A stretch of DNA of 64,000 nt, taken from positions 14,276,798 through 14,340,797 of the forward strand of contig NC_049914.1 of assembly GCF_001411555.2 (NCBI RefSeq). The letters run 5' to 3'. The position numbers and the translations under genes are program-made. The notes under the pieces are model-generated. The model had not been told where the DNA came from, made no database searches, and saw only the letters and a list, made by a program, of their open reading frames with translations. The DNA is from Juglans regia (taxonomy: Eukaryota; Streptophyta; Magnoliopsida; Fagales; Juglandaceae). Positions within the stretch are counted from its first letter, which is position 1, and each line of letters begins with the position of its first letter. Shown here piece by piece: positions 1 to 10,145 of the stretch.

Positions 1-545
1 CCGCTTCCACCCATTTGGAGACATAATCAACAACAACCAAAATAAATTTGTTAGAATATGAGGATGGAAAAGGACCCATGAAATCTATACCCCAAACATC
101 AAATAATTCAATCACTAAAATATTGTTTAAAGGCATCGCATATTTCCTAGAAATGTTGCCAACCCTTTGACAATGATCACATAAATTAATAAAGTTAAAA
201 GAGTTGGCCAATAAAAGCTGCATTGTAAGACTTTCGCTGTTGTTTTGCTCCACCAAAGTGATCGCCCGCTTCCAATGAGTGGCGCAATGTCTGAGTATGC
301 TCGCCATCTCCTCCTCGGGCACACATCTGCTTATTATCTGGTCCGCGCAGTACCGGTGTAAAAAAGGTTCCTCCCAAAAATAATATTTCAAGTTTGAGAA
401 GAACTTCTTCTTTTGTTTATATGTCATTTCGACCGATAGAATTTTGGACACCAAATAATTTAGCATGGTATCATACAATGGAACAACTTGTATAGCCATT
501 AATTGCTCATCCTGGAAGGTTTTCATTAATTGGGAAATTCTCCTC
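1..545 (-). pseudogene. Decayed Ty3/gypsy integrase, Athila/Tat-like
   Basis: Read on the minus strand, this is the N-terminal half of a retroviral-type integrase, which would insert element cDNA into the host genome. A stretch resembling the RNase H-integrase linker (KKKFFSNLKYYFWEEP, about 365-420) is followed by RCVPEEEM, HSLEAGDHFGG, FYWPTL and CDHCQRVGNIS (about 145-340), the zinc-binding HHCC region. The catalytic core then opens with FDVWGIDFMGPFPSS and VDYVSKWVEA, which runs off the window start. At least two frame changes are needed to follow it, so it is dead. The wording fits the Athila/Tat branch better than the chromovirus remnant next to it. That suggests two different gypsy elements abut here, although recombination within one element cannot be excluded. 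Confidence 0.72.
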
Positions 546-549
546 GCCA

Positions 550-1600
550 TTAATCACGTACTCCATACACACTAGCCAAGCCATCATCATTAGCATATAA
601 TTTTTTATCATATTCAAGTCTAAATAACTTTGCATTTAAAATGATGACAAGGACAGACCTTCTTACTAAAGCATCAACCACAAAATTTTATTACCATGTG
701 TGTACTTGATTACATGAGGAAATATCTCAATGAATTGCACTCACTTGGCATGCATTCTATTCAACTTACCTTGTCATTTCAAGTGCGTCAAGGACTCATG
801 TTCTTCAAAGAAAAGTCGGGTAGGGATTGTCGCACCTGGCACAAAATCAATGTAATATTCTATCTATCTAATAGGTGGCAATCCACTAAACATACCGCTA
901 GGAATCAATACCTCATATGCCTGCAACAAAGAAATAACAACGCTAGGTAAAGAGTCGTTAAATTCGTTAGTATAAAAACTTGTCTTAGCATAAAAACTCA
1001 CTTTTATTTTTCTATTTCTCTTGCAATCTCTTTTTCTTTTTCCTCTCATGGCTCCACTCATTTTTCTTGACTCTCAGTCACCTCTCTATTTTTTTTTTAC
1101 TCTCTCTTTCTCTTGATGTTTCGACCTCATTCTCTTTTTTCCTCTCACTCTCTTTTTCCTTTTTACTCTCTTTTTTACTTTCATTCTTTTTTTTTTGAAC
1201 TATCGGTCTCACAATTGTTTTTCAACTCATTTTCTATTTTGCTTGAGGTTTCAGCCTCACCATCATCGTTTCTCTCTCTCTCTCTCCTTTTCGGTCTCAC
1301 TATTTCTTTTTTCCTCAATCTCATCCTCACTTTTACTCCCTCTTTTCTTTTATCAATCTCACTTTTTAGCTCTGGTTGGTCCTCATAGACTTGTGTTGGA
1401 GTTAAAAGGAAGTTTGATTGTTTTTCCATCATTTTCAAAACTGTAAATATTCCTTAACAATCATGGATCACTTTCCTATCATATTGCCACAGCCTCCCAA
1501 CAAAATATGGCCTGCATGCATAGGCATTACATCACAAAACACCACATCCTGTTATTTCTCAATTGAAAAAGAAACTAGCACTTGTTTATTTACTCTAACC
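550..1600 (-). pseudogene. Gypsy pol remnant: protease tail, linker, RT start, RNase H tail
   Basis: On the minus strand the order is protease, RT, RNase H, as in Ty3/gypsy pol. The protease C-terminus lies at about 1440-1560 (CDVMPMHAGHILLG, then QYDRKVIHDC after a one-base frameshift). A lysine/glutamate-rich linker fills about 1030-1440. The RT amino end lies at about 800-960 (LPSVVISLLQAYEV, GLPPIR, then YIDFVPGATIP). The sequence then jumps directly to EEHESLTHLK and a basic RNase H tail (KLNRMHAKW, IKYTHGN) at about 600-800. The whole RT catalytic core is therefore deleted. Several stops and frame changes show long inactivity. The plus-strand S/F-rich reading frames over 1113-1446 are antisense to the charged linker and are not genes. 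Confidence 0.68.
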
Positions 1601-1671
1601 CCCCCACCCCACATTCGCTCAACCATTGCAACGTCTAGGGTGTTTAAAGATAGGTAAACTCAATTTCTCAA

Positions 1672-2082
1672 CTAAAGTAGTGCTAGGCAAATTCTCAATT
1701 TCTCAGCAAGTTTGTAAATCTGCTGCTCTGTATCATCCATCCTAATTTGTGTATTGAGAGCACGCCTGGCAATAAGAGACTCACTATACTCTTCATTCTT
1801 ATCCTTATGTTCAACTCTAGGCTCATGCCTCCTCTTATCTCTCATGCCTTGTAGGTTTCTAACTACTGCTTCTTGATGATCCAAACAATCCCTCACTTCA
1901 CCCAACACTGAGTTTAACCGCTCAAACTGTTGTCGAATGACTTGCAACACAAAGGATGAGTTATATGTCATCTCCTTTGGTGATGAGTCACTCCCATGAG
2001 ATATCGCAATGTGTTGCAGAAAAGGAATGTAAGTGAAAAACTTCACACACTCTCTTACGTGTTTATACTTGAATAATGACAC
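1672..2082 (-). pseudogene. Gypsy gag N-terminal fragment
   Basis: This is a 136-codon open frame on the minus strand. Residues about 30-90 read NSSFVLQVIRQQFERLNSVLGEVRDCLDHQEAVV, broken here as QQFERLN, GEVRDCLDHQ and EAVVRNLQ. That is the coiled-coil start of plant gypsy gag proteins, which assemble the cytoplasmic virus-like particle. It is followed by a charged stretch (RDKRRHEPRVEHKDKNEE) and then ends. The gag core and CCHC zinc knuckle that should follow are missing, and the protease tail begins within about 100 bp. This piece therefore belongs to the same internally deleted element as the pol remnant downstream on the minus strand. The leader and primer-binding site lie upstream, at about 2100-2790. 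Confidence 0.6.
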
Positions 2083-2774
2083 TTCACTCGTGTTTAACTC
2101 TTAATTAGATTTTTTCCGATAATAGTCTCACACTCTCTTGTATTTTACCTTAATAGTTTTCACGCTTAAGTTCTTTAAGAACTAGTTGAACTAAATCAAG
2201 ACAATATAACCTTGTATTATTCCAACTTGCAATAGTTTTAAGAAACAAGGAAGGAATAAAATGACACGAGACTTGAGAAATTTATACGAGAGAAAGAGTA
2301 ATTATAAAATAAGATACCAATTAGAACTATGTATTTAGCCCTTAGATGATAAAACTCAATCAACAAATGTCTTTATTTCTCTTTGTTATATTTATATATC
2401 AAGCTTTGAATATACTACATTTTCTTCTTCTTCTTTTTCAAATTTTTTTTTTCTTTTCTTTTCTCCAATTCAATCACAAACAGAAATATTCAATTGTGAA
2501 AATCAAGCAATTGAATTCAAATACAGAATAATTGACAATGAAGTAGAAGAGAATCAATGGAATGACACTCCAAGCAATTGACAAACTTAGAGATGCAAGA
2601 AACCCTAGAATTTTGAAATCCTAGATGATGCAAATTTTAACCAAACCAAAAATTCTAAGAATTTCGACAGACTACTTTTTGTTTCTTTTTTGCAACCCTA
2701 GAACAATGAAGCCCTAGAATTAAATTTAAAGATGCAAGAATTAAAAGATAGAATCAGACCTGATTGGAAGCCTT

Positions 2775-2788
2775 GCTCTGAATACCAA
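2775..2788 (-). promoter_or_regulatory. Retrotransposon primer-binding site (initiator Met tRNA type)
   Basis: The minus strand reads TTGGTATTCAGAGC. The usual plant LTR-element site complementary to the 3' end of initiator tRNA-Met is TGGTATCAGAGC, so this copy has one extra T. It lies between the gag fragment and the start of the LTR-like repeat near 2801. That is the expected order for a minus-strand element and fixes its orientation. Confidence 0.6.
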
Positions 2789-2800
2789 ATAATTTGAACC

Positions 2801-3440
2801 TGTGGGAATTGAATCTATTGAACTCACAATCAATTTGAAAACTCACCCAATAAAGCTATAATCAAGCCAATGGAAAATTTAGACCTATTGAGGAACTCGT
2901 TTCAATGGCTCTAGATTATATGAAAATCTAGAGCCATTGAAGAACTTGTCTCAAGAACCTAAATTATAAGGAAGAACGCCACAAAGATTGTAATTTTTCT
3001 TTAATAAATTTAAAAGTTCATTCAAGAACAAGAGGAGATAAACTCAACTGACAACGAATAACTTCATCAAATTTCATAACCTAATTAAAATGAGGCTACA
3101 AAGAGTATTTAAAGAAAAACCTAATTAAAACCCTAGCCAAAATAAATCTCATCTTCCAAAAATGTCCTTGAGTGAATAGTGTCTCGTCTACAGTACTCGG
3201 CTACAGTAACTTCTAGAAACCACTTATCAAAGGTAAATCAAAACTTTTGTGGCGTTCTTCCTTATAATTTAGGTTCCTGAGACAGGTTCTTCAACGGGTC
3301 TAGATTTTCATATAATTTAGATTTTTGAAACAAGTTCCTCAACGGGTCTAAATTTTCTATTGGCTTGATTTTAGCTTTCTTTGGTGAGTTTTCAAATTGA
3401 TTATGAGTTTAGGGATTCTATTCCCCGTGTTCATATCAAA
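2801..3440. repeat. LTR-derived inverted repeat
   Basis: The arm at about 2805-2990 recurs as its reverse complement at about 3245-3430, with roughly 255 bp between them. Shared landmarks are GGCGTTCTTCC, the CTCAATGG/CAACGGGTCTA motifs and AATTTGAAAACTCACC. Position 2801 (TGTGGGAATTG) lies just past the primer-binding site, so the left arm is the end of the 5' LTR of the gypsy element. The right arm is a second LTR end in opposite orientation. A perfect 16-bp stem with a 9-base loop sits inside the left arm (2901-2916 pairing with 2926-2941). Confidence 0.65.
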
Positions 3441-4640
3441 ACCTGACTAAAAAATTTTCTTTTTAATGATGCGCTAGATGCAAAAGATTCCATAAATAAA
3501 ACAAACTTGATTAAATACTTAAAATTCAAAATAGAGTAAATAACATACGTAAATAACATGAACTTATTTTTCACTTATTATAGGCCGATACCCACTGTTG
3601 ACCCCCGTGAGTTAGAATTAGCAAATCTAAGTAGATTCTGATTCTGCATGTGGGCACGGGTTGTGGAATCCATACATAAGGAAGACATACTGGGTGCACT
3701 ACCAGCATGTATGACCTGACAATGCAATATGCCCATAACATAGGTATCGTTTTCATATCATAACGTAGGTTGTTACATATCTTATCATTCATGCTTCATC
3801 ATATTCATACTTGCATACTTGTCATATCATAGATTTCAAAATAAATCGCTTGCATACTTGTCATATCATATCATAGATTTCGAATGAAATCGCATTCTTT
3901 CATAAATGTCGTGATACATGTTTCCTCACATAAAATCATGATTTTTCATAAATATTTTGATGCACAAATCTTCATATGAAATCTTGCATGGCCTTTCATA
4001 AATATTTTAATGCATAACCCTCACATACAATCATGTCTTTCCATAAATCTTTTGATGCATAACTCTTTTCATAAAATCATGAATTTTAATAAATAATTTA
4101 ATACATAATTTTTCGCGAAAAATCTTGGATTTTCATGACTTGAATACGTAAAAAGGGGCTTTCATGGTATGATCATACTACTTACCTTGTAGCGTGAATC
4201 CAATATTTTTAGGACACAATGGATTACCTATAAAATACATGTAACTTACGTAAATCTCCAATTGAGCCAATACTTCGTAATAAAAGCCTGAGATATTAAG
4301 AAAAATCTATATTTTCCTGAAACCTAAAATCCTCAAAGCTCTAAAATATCGCCACTCTCCAATTATTCTACCTTTCGCATAATTTCTCATTTTATCGAAG
4401 CTTAACTTTAAAATACTATCAAGCCCAAGTATCTTATTTATCCCGATTTCCATCATCGACATGTCACTTAGAAATAATACTAAAAAACCTCTTGTCCAAC
4501 ATCTATTTTCTCTTGGATTTTACTATAGGAACCCATCACACTAATAAATAGACCCTTCTATAAACACTAATTGAACAAGGGTACTCTTGTAATTTACCTT
4601 AACACATTTCATAATATTTCATGGTACAGGTATATAAAAT
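3441..4640. repeat. Degenerate tandem repeats, no gene
   Basis: From about 3800 to 4140 an imperfect unit of roughly 55-60 bp repeats. Its core is CATAAATATTTTGATGCA followed by TCACATAAAATCATG. An earlier pair of shorter units (CTTGCATACTTGTCATATCATA) lies at about 3810-3880. The flanks hold no open frame of note. The composition and the similar CATGACAT-rich stretch near 43,540-43,700 suggest this is LTR or satellite-like DNA from a retroelement. No coding evidence is seen through to 4640. Confidence 0.5.
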
Positions 4641-6580
4641 CTATACGGAATGACCTTACTTGAAAGGTAGTGGCAGTGGGGCTTTGGCCGTGATCTTCTA
4701 TGGGGATGAGCAGCAACTAGAAGTGGGAGGGGCGTGGTGGTGCTTCACGGTGAGTTGGGCGACTATGCAACTGAGAGTGATGAGAGAGAGAAGCAACGTG
4801 ATGAGAGAGAGAGAGAGATTACGGGAGGGAAGAAGCACGGCGTGAGGGAGAGATAGGACCCACCATGATGCAGTGAGAGGCTTGCGATGGAGTGTGGGTG
4901 TCGAACAGCCCTTGGTAGAGGTTTCTGTGGGGTCTTAACATGGAGGAAATTCTTGGTGAGTGTGGTGTGCAGTGGCTCACTTTGGGAACGTACATGCTCT
5001 GATTAGAGGGACTAAAAATAGGGGTGCGGTTTGTGCCATTTATTTGGGCTGTGGGATGACTCTATTTTCCGTGTGATTGTTGCTGCGTGTGGGAAGGCTG
5101 GTGGTTCTTGGTGCACTGTCGTGTGTGTGGTTGGTCTACGATCAACATTGAGTTACCGTGTTGTCTCGGCAAGGTGGTGGAGTTCCCGTCGTCAACAATG
5201 GGATTCGAGTTGTTCGCAGTATAGGGTGGCTCGCGGTGGGGCTTGTGTAGTGCTTGGCATACTTTGTGGTGGATTCGGGCGAGGTGGTGGTCTGGTATGG
5301 AGAGAAATTGCTACGGGGTTCTTGTTTTCGACATGGAGCTTGCTGTGAGTTCACGTTTTCCTTCTCTACGGATTTTTTTGTTGTGTTTATTACTGGAGGG
5401 TCTCGGAGTAGTTTTATAGGCAGGGGAAGGAAGGTATCTTGGATCATAGGAGGTTGGATAGAGTTTGGAGTTGGGAGTTTGTTTCCAATTGAGAAACTAT
5501 GCAACTAGGAAACTAAATGGATGACAATAAGGAAACGTACTTAGAGGATTGAGGCATGAAGGGTGAAAGGATCCAATCCCACGAGATTACAAATACTGAA
5601 AAGGATAATGGTTTTGATCTAAGAATCTTATTCAACTGGAAATCCAACATTGGAATACACCCATGGGATAGGGGAAGAAATTAAAAAAAAAAAAAAAAAC
5701 ACTATCTAAAATCCTATCTTATAAAATAAAAAACTTTAATCCTATTTCAACCATAAAATATTAACTGAAAAAATAACCTAATTATCAAACTCAATAAAAT
5801 ATCCATAATTATCCATAATAATATTGAATCGGGTCGTTTCCAAAAAAAAAAATTTGGAAGTGTGAAGCAAAAATCATGAACTCTTTCCTGTTTTCCAACA
5901 CAAAATAGTTCATGCTCCCAGAAAAGAAAGATCTTTTTCACCATTACTTAAGGACCATTCAGGTGAAATTTATTTGAACTGCACTTCTTTTTGCATTTTG
6001 TCTAAAGTTGGGCTGGGATTCAGTGAAACCCTCATTGATTAAGAGAAAAAAAAAATTAAGGATCCACTTAATAATAGCATCAAATTGGTGAATTAAAGAG
6101 TGAGAAGTAATGTTTAAAGAAATAGAATAAAATAGCTAAAATAGAAAGTTTTTTTTTTCAAGTAGCTAAAATAAACTTGGTGGAGTTGTTGGTACCGAGT
6201 TGAGGAGAACGATTCCATTGCGAGTTGAAAATAACAAAAAGGTGCCGAGGCCCATTTCTTTTGTTTGGGCCTTTGGCAAGGAGAAGCCCACTCTTGTCAT
6301 AGACTCGCAACATTTGAGTCCTCTCCATCCTTGGATGCTTCTTAATTGTAAACAATAAAGCCCGATGGGCCATCACACAGGTACACCTTTTCAAAGAAGC
6401 AATAAATATAATTCCACAATCTTCTCTACTTGGTTTAAGGAAAATGAAACTATTTAAAGGCGAATTGAAACGACACCAAGGAGATGTCCTATACACTGTT
6501 TCCTTGACAATATAGAAAATGGGAAACAAATATGATAAACTATAACAGCTCCTCCACATTGAGTAAATCCACCATAAATT
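4641..6580. other. No gene recognised
   Basis: About 4650-5520 is G/T-rich with overlapping open frames on both strands (105 codons at 5031-5348 plus, 120 codons at 5142-5504 minus). Neither shows a known motif, and their overlap argues for composition rather than coding. About 5520-6160 is AT-rich with poly-A tracts. A 133-codon minus frame at 6158-6559 has no recognisable domain, signal or repeat. I see nothing supportable here. Confidence 0.5.
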
Positions 6581-6636
6581 CTCATCATGCCTACTTTTTT
6601 TTTTTTTTTAATAAACCTCTGTATTTCATTAATATG

Positions 6637-7056
6637 TCAAGTAAAACAATTGTCTCTGTTAAGGCATCCCACAATAAATCCTAGGAAGTCCTCTAACCAT
6701 ACTTTCTTTCCTTCTATAAACAAATCTTTTTTTGCCAAGGTATGAGCTACCATGTTTTTCTCTCTATGAGTAAAATGTATTGACCAGTGTGTATTGTTCT
6801 TAAAATGAAACCTAACATCATCTACTAAAGAACCATAAGAAGTCCACAACTCTACTTCACTAGAAACTGACAAGATGGCCTCATTTGCATCTCCTTCGAA
6901 TTCTAATTTATGAAGCTGAAGATCACTGCACATCTCCACCGTTGTCCTCAATGCTTGACATTCTGCAATGGCTGCCTCTTCTACATATCCTTTTTGATCA
7001 CACACAGCAACTAAAACCTTCCTAGTCTCATCTCTAATTATAATCCGTACTCCCAT
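6637..7056 (-). pseudogene. LINE ORF2 fragment: RNase H domain
   Basis: This 139-codon minus-strand frame continues the RNase H-like domain of the truncated LINE, the part that in plant L1 elements may degrade RNA in the RNA/DNA hybrid. Visible landmarks are IIIRDETRKV, the glutamate in AAIAECQALR, LEFEGDANEAI (Asp) and IHFTHREKNMVAHTLAKK near the C-terminus. It ends about 40 bp before the poly-A. It is separated by a frame break from the preceding zf-RVT segment. Confidence 0.8.
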
Positions 7057-7062
7057 TTTCTT

Positions 7063-7482
7063 TCATTTTTGATCCAATGAAGCATCCCAATTAATTTTGA
7101 CATATCCACAATCTGGTTTTCTCCAACTCAAAGTATCTGCACCTCTGACCTGCTTGGTTTTTTCCAATGTATTGCCCAAAGTCTGCACTGCTTGGTAGTC
7201 CTTTACAATAGTCTTAGCAGATATCATAAGTCTATTGGGGCATTCCAATCTATTTTCAAAGACCACATCATTCCTTCGGAACCAAATATTCCTAAGGGTT
7301 GCCGCCATCTCCTCCAACTGGCCTTTGTTTAGAGACTTCCTGCATTTATCCCACAATAGCATAAACTCATTTTCAAATCTACCCCACTTTTGAACACTGC
7401 TTTTTTCACTACACCAAATGTCATTTGCAGCATGACACTCCCATAACGCATGCATCACAGTTTCTTCTTCAGTTTGACACAT
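7063..7482 (-). pseudogene. LINE ORF2 fragment: zf-RVT and start of RNase H
   Basis: This 139-codon minus-strand frame is part of the truncated LINE. It opens in the zinc-binding region after RT (CQTEEETVMHALWECHAANDIW), continues through the conserved EEMAATLRNIWFRRNDVVFE block and reaches the first RNase H strand (GYVKINWDASLDQK), whose Asp is the first catalytic residue. The frame is lost between this and the next segment at 7056, so the protein is broken. The initiator methionine is internal and not a real start. Confidence 0.8.
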
Positions 7483-7902
7483 AGGAATTTTTTTTCCTTC
7501 ACCACTCCTCTTTTAAACAAGTTCACTTTGGTAGGCATTAAATTGTTTCCTATTTTCCATAAAAACATTCTAATTACAACAGGTACTTCTAGCTCCCATA
7601 TGTTCCTCCAGCTTTCATCTTCTTTTATACCTCTTGAACACTCTCATTGCATCCTCTCCCTTCTGTCCATAAGCAAATAGTAAGCACTTCTCATCGAGAA
7701 GGTGCCCTTATTTTAAGGTCCCCAATACATCCTATCTTTTGCTCTACCTCTACTCAGTGGAATAGTAAGAATGTTTTCTGCCTCTTCAGTATTAAAAATG
7801 GATCTAACCACTTCTTCATCCCATTCACCCTTGTGTTTAACAACTAAGGCTTCTACTTTTGAGTCTTCCGGCAACACAGCTACATGCTCATCATGCCTAC
7901 TT

Positions 7903-8479
7903 CTAATAACAGATCACTCCCATCATCATATCAATTGTTATTTATTGTCAAATATTAGGGATTTTTACCAAGGGAAAGAGATAACAGCTTTACAAAGTCT
8001 ACAGTACCTTAGATTCCTTTAATTTCTATAGTACATTTCCAACTTTACGAGCAACATGCATCAAGTTTGGTACAATGTTATAGAAAGATAAATGCATCAA
8101 AGAAGGAAACTATCTACATAAAAAAAAATTAATTACCTCTCTATTCATCTAGCATGTACTCATATATAGTAATAAATCAACATTATAGTATACAGATCAA
8201 TAAAGTAGTAGGACCCATTTCAAACACAATGTTTTCTCACCACCCAAATCAAAATAATAGCATCAACATAGAGAGAGAGTGTGTGAAATGGAGAAAAACT
8301 AACTTTAGGTTGTAGAAGTTGATGACGGAGTGAAAAAGTTGAAGACGAAGGCCACGAGGAACAAAGCTTCGATCGGCAGAGGAAGAGTGACAAGAGGCTA
8401 GGGTTTCGGCAAGAGAGAGCGAGAGAGAAGACGACGAAGAGAGAGAGAGATAGGGTTTCAAGAAGAAGGATGCGTTCGG

Positions 8480-8483
<4 letters not shown>
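7903..8483. other. No gene recognised
   Basis: AT-rich DNA running into a GA-rich stretch. The minus open frame covering 8249-8575 is mostly Ser-Leu repeats created by the adjacent GA microsatellite and is not a gene. Confidence 0.5.

Positions 8484-8551
<68 letters not shown>
8484..8551. repeat. (GA)n microsatellite
   Basis: About 34 uninterrupted GA dinucleotides, preceded by shorter GA tracts from about 8413. Copy number is likely to vary between individuals. Confidence 0.95.
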
Positions 8552-8554
<3 letters not shown>

Positions 8555-8814
8555 GTAGATTTTAACCCTAACCATAAAACGACGCCGTTTTACTAAAACA
8601 GTGTCGTTTTGATGTTGTTCTTTAAATAAACCTGGGTACCAGGTTTTAAAAACGGTATCCGGGTTTTGTAACTCGTACCCAAACCGGGCAGGTCTAGGTT
8701 TTGCAACATGGGTTTTGGCCTAGGTTGGATTAGGGCTAGAACCTGAAACTCGAATTGCAACCTGGCTATTCAGTTTTGGACCGGGCAGGGAAAAAACCCG
8801 GCCCGGATGAACAG

Positions 8815-9285
8815 TCCTATTGGCATTGGCCTAAAACTTTTGGCTTTATATTAATAAAACACTCTGCATTGGAGTAGCCAAAACTTGGGAGCTCCACATA
8901 TGAGCTACAGTAAATCCAAACATTTTCCCATCTTTGGCTAAACACTATTCATAGCCAAAACACATATTTTATTTCAAAATATTGCTATATGCAATTATTA
9001 ATTAATATTGTCAATAATAATATTAACTAACTGATTTTGTGCATGATTATTAATATTGCTATCTCTAATTATTAATTAATATATGGTTAGTGTAGTTACA
9101 AAATATGAAAAAAAATAAAAAAATATTATTATTAAAAAAATAATATTATATTAATATTTTGTCTAATATATGGATAATCCAATGTGGAGTTATATGTTGA
9201 ATGACTTTAGCTTTAGGCAAAACATGTAGTTTTAGGCAAAATCTGGCTTTAACTTTGGCTAGACCATTGCCAATACTCTAACATG
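8815..9285. mobile_element. MITE, probably Harbinger-type
   Basis: The left end TATTGGCATTGGCCTA and the right end, read as its reverse complement TATTGGCAATGGTCTAGCC, form imperfect terminal inverted repeats about 470 bp apart. The body is AT-rich and non-coding, and an internal TGCATTGGAGTAGCCAAAAC repeats the terminal motif, so a nested or tandem copy is possible. The right end is followed by TAA on the plus strand, compatible with a TWA TSD, but the matching left TSD is not clear. Confidence 0.5.
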
Positions 9286-10140
9286 CAAAAAGAAATTAAA
9301 GGAAATCCTCTAATCAACACGGAAAATTCATGCGACACATGCAATATTGCATGTTACCAATTGCATATACTTGTTTGTAACATAATTATTTAATAAAGAA
9401 TTTTCATATATTATATATATACTTTGCCCTTCCGATAATGAATTAATGTGGTTCCATCCCTGAGAAGATAATAATTTAAATGAGCTTATTTAAAGCAATC
9501 TTGTGGCCGGCTAGGTTAAGAGGTGCCTTGCCCATGATCCTTTTATTTCTTTCTTTATTTTCCTTATTTCCTACGCAGCTCCTTGGCTTTTTGTTGAATT
9601 CCCATGCATTCTTGATCCATGAAAGTTTCTCTGTTTGCTTTCCCAGAAACTCCGAAACACAAGAAAATTCAGAAGATTCTTACTCAATTCTAAATTAGAG
9701 AAATACTAGATACAGTCATGGGTTGTGCAAGCGTGAAGCCCACCATTAAAAAATTAATTTTTTCATGTGGATCTCTTATTTACTAGCTAGCTAGATCCCA
9801 AGTCCCTTAACATTTTTTTTTTACTGCTTCTATTTATTTAGCTATTTTTGAATGGTTTGCTTGTCTTATTTTGGTTCATGAATTGCTCAGTTATTGAAGC
9901 CCTATGTGATCGAGTAATTTTAAGACTATGGTGTCTCTTATCAATTCTATACTAGTGACAAGGTTATGGACTGTTTGCCCTTAAAGATTATTCATCGAAT
10001 GGCCTTTATATTTAAAGAGAACGGCCTAGCCTTAGACATGGCCTTGTATTGAATTGAATAGATTTATAGAGGATCAAACTTAACATTTAAAGTTGAACTA
10101 GTAGTTGTACAATTTGCTATGCAAGGAAATCATACTATGG
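9286..10140. other. No gene recognised; one dispersed repeat segment
   Basis: A 72-codon plus frame at 9480-9698 has a hydrophobic stretch near its start but no recognisable family and no supporting context. I do not call it a gene. At about 9695-9780 a segment (CAGTCATGGGTTGTGCAAG onward) resembles segments near 47,270-47,390 and 47,540-47,650, so it belongs to a small dispersed repeat family. Confidence 0.45.
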
Positions 10141-10145
10141 GACAT

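Larger units (their letters stand above)
6597..7886 (-). mobile_element. 5'-truncated LINE with a 16-bp TSD
   Basis: This is a minus-strand L1-type retrotransposon 3' end. The poly-A appears as the T run at 6596-6611. The insertion is framed by perfect copies of CTCATCATGCCTACTT at 6581-6596 and 7887-7902, giving a 1,290-bp insert. From 5' to 3' it holds the post-RT region (SKVEALVVKHKGEWDEE, FSMRSAYYLLMDRREG), a zf-RVT-like segment (IRMFLWKIGNN, then CQTEEETVMHALWEC) and an RNase H domain. It is truncated upstream of all RT catalytic motifs, so it never could have moved by itself. Stops and frame changes are few to moderate. Confidence 0.9.

Noticed and set aside
1113..1446. Plus-strand Ser/Phe/Leu-rich frames that look like membrane proteins
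   Set aside because: They are antisense to the Lys/Glu-rich linker of a gypsy pol and arise from its composition.
3800..4140. CRISPR-like regularly spaced repeats
   Set aside because: This is a eukaryotic window, the units are contiguous and diverged, and there are no conserved direct repeats with unique spacers.
5031..5504. Overlapping frames of 105 and 120 codons on opposite strands
   Set aside because: Low-complexity G/T-rich sequence, no motif, and both frames open by composition.
6158..6559. 133-codon minus-strand frame
   Set aside because: No recognisable family, no exon signals and no repeat or domain pattern. Length alone is not evidence.
8249..8575. Minus-strand 108-codon frame
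   Set aside because: About one third is Ser-Leu repeat encoded by the GA microsatellite. No domain.
9480..9698. 72-codon plus frame with a hydrophobic start, considered as a small secreted peptide
   Set aside because: No conserved C-terminal peptide motif and no supporting context. It lies among dispersed repeats.
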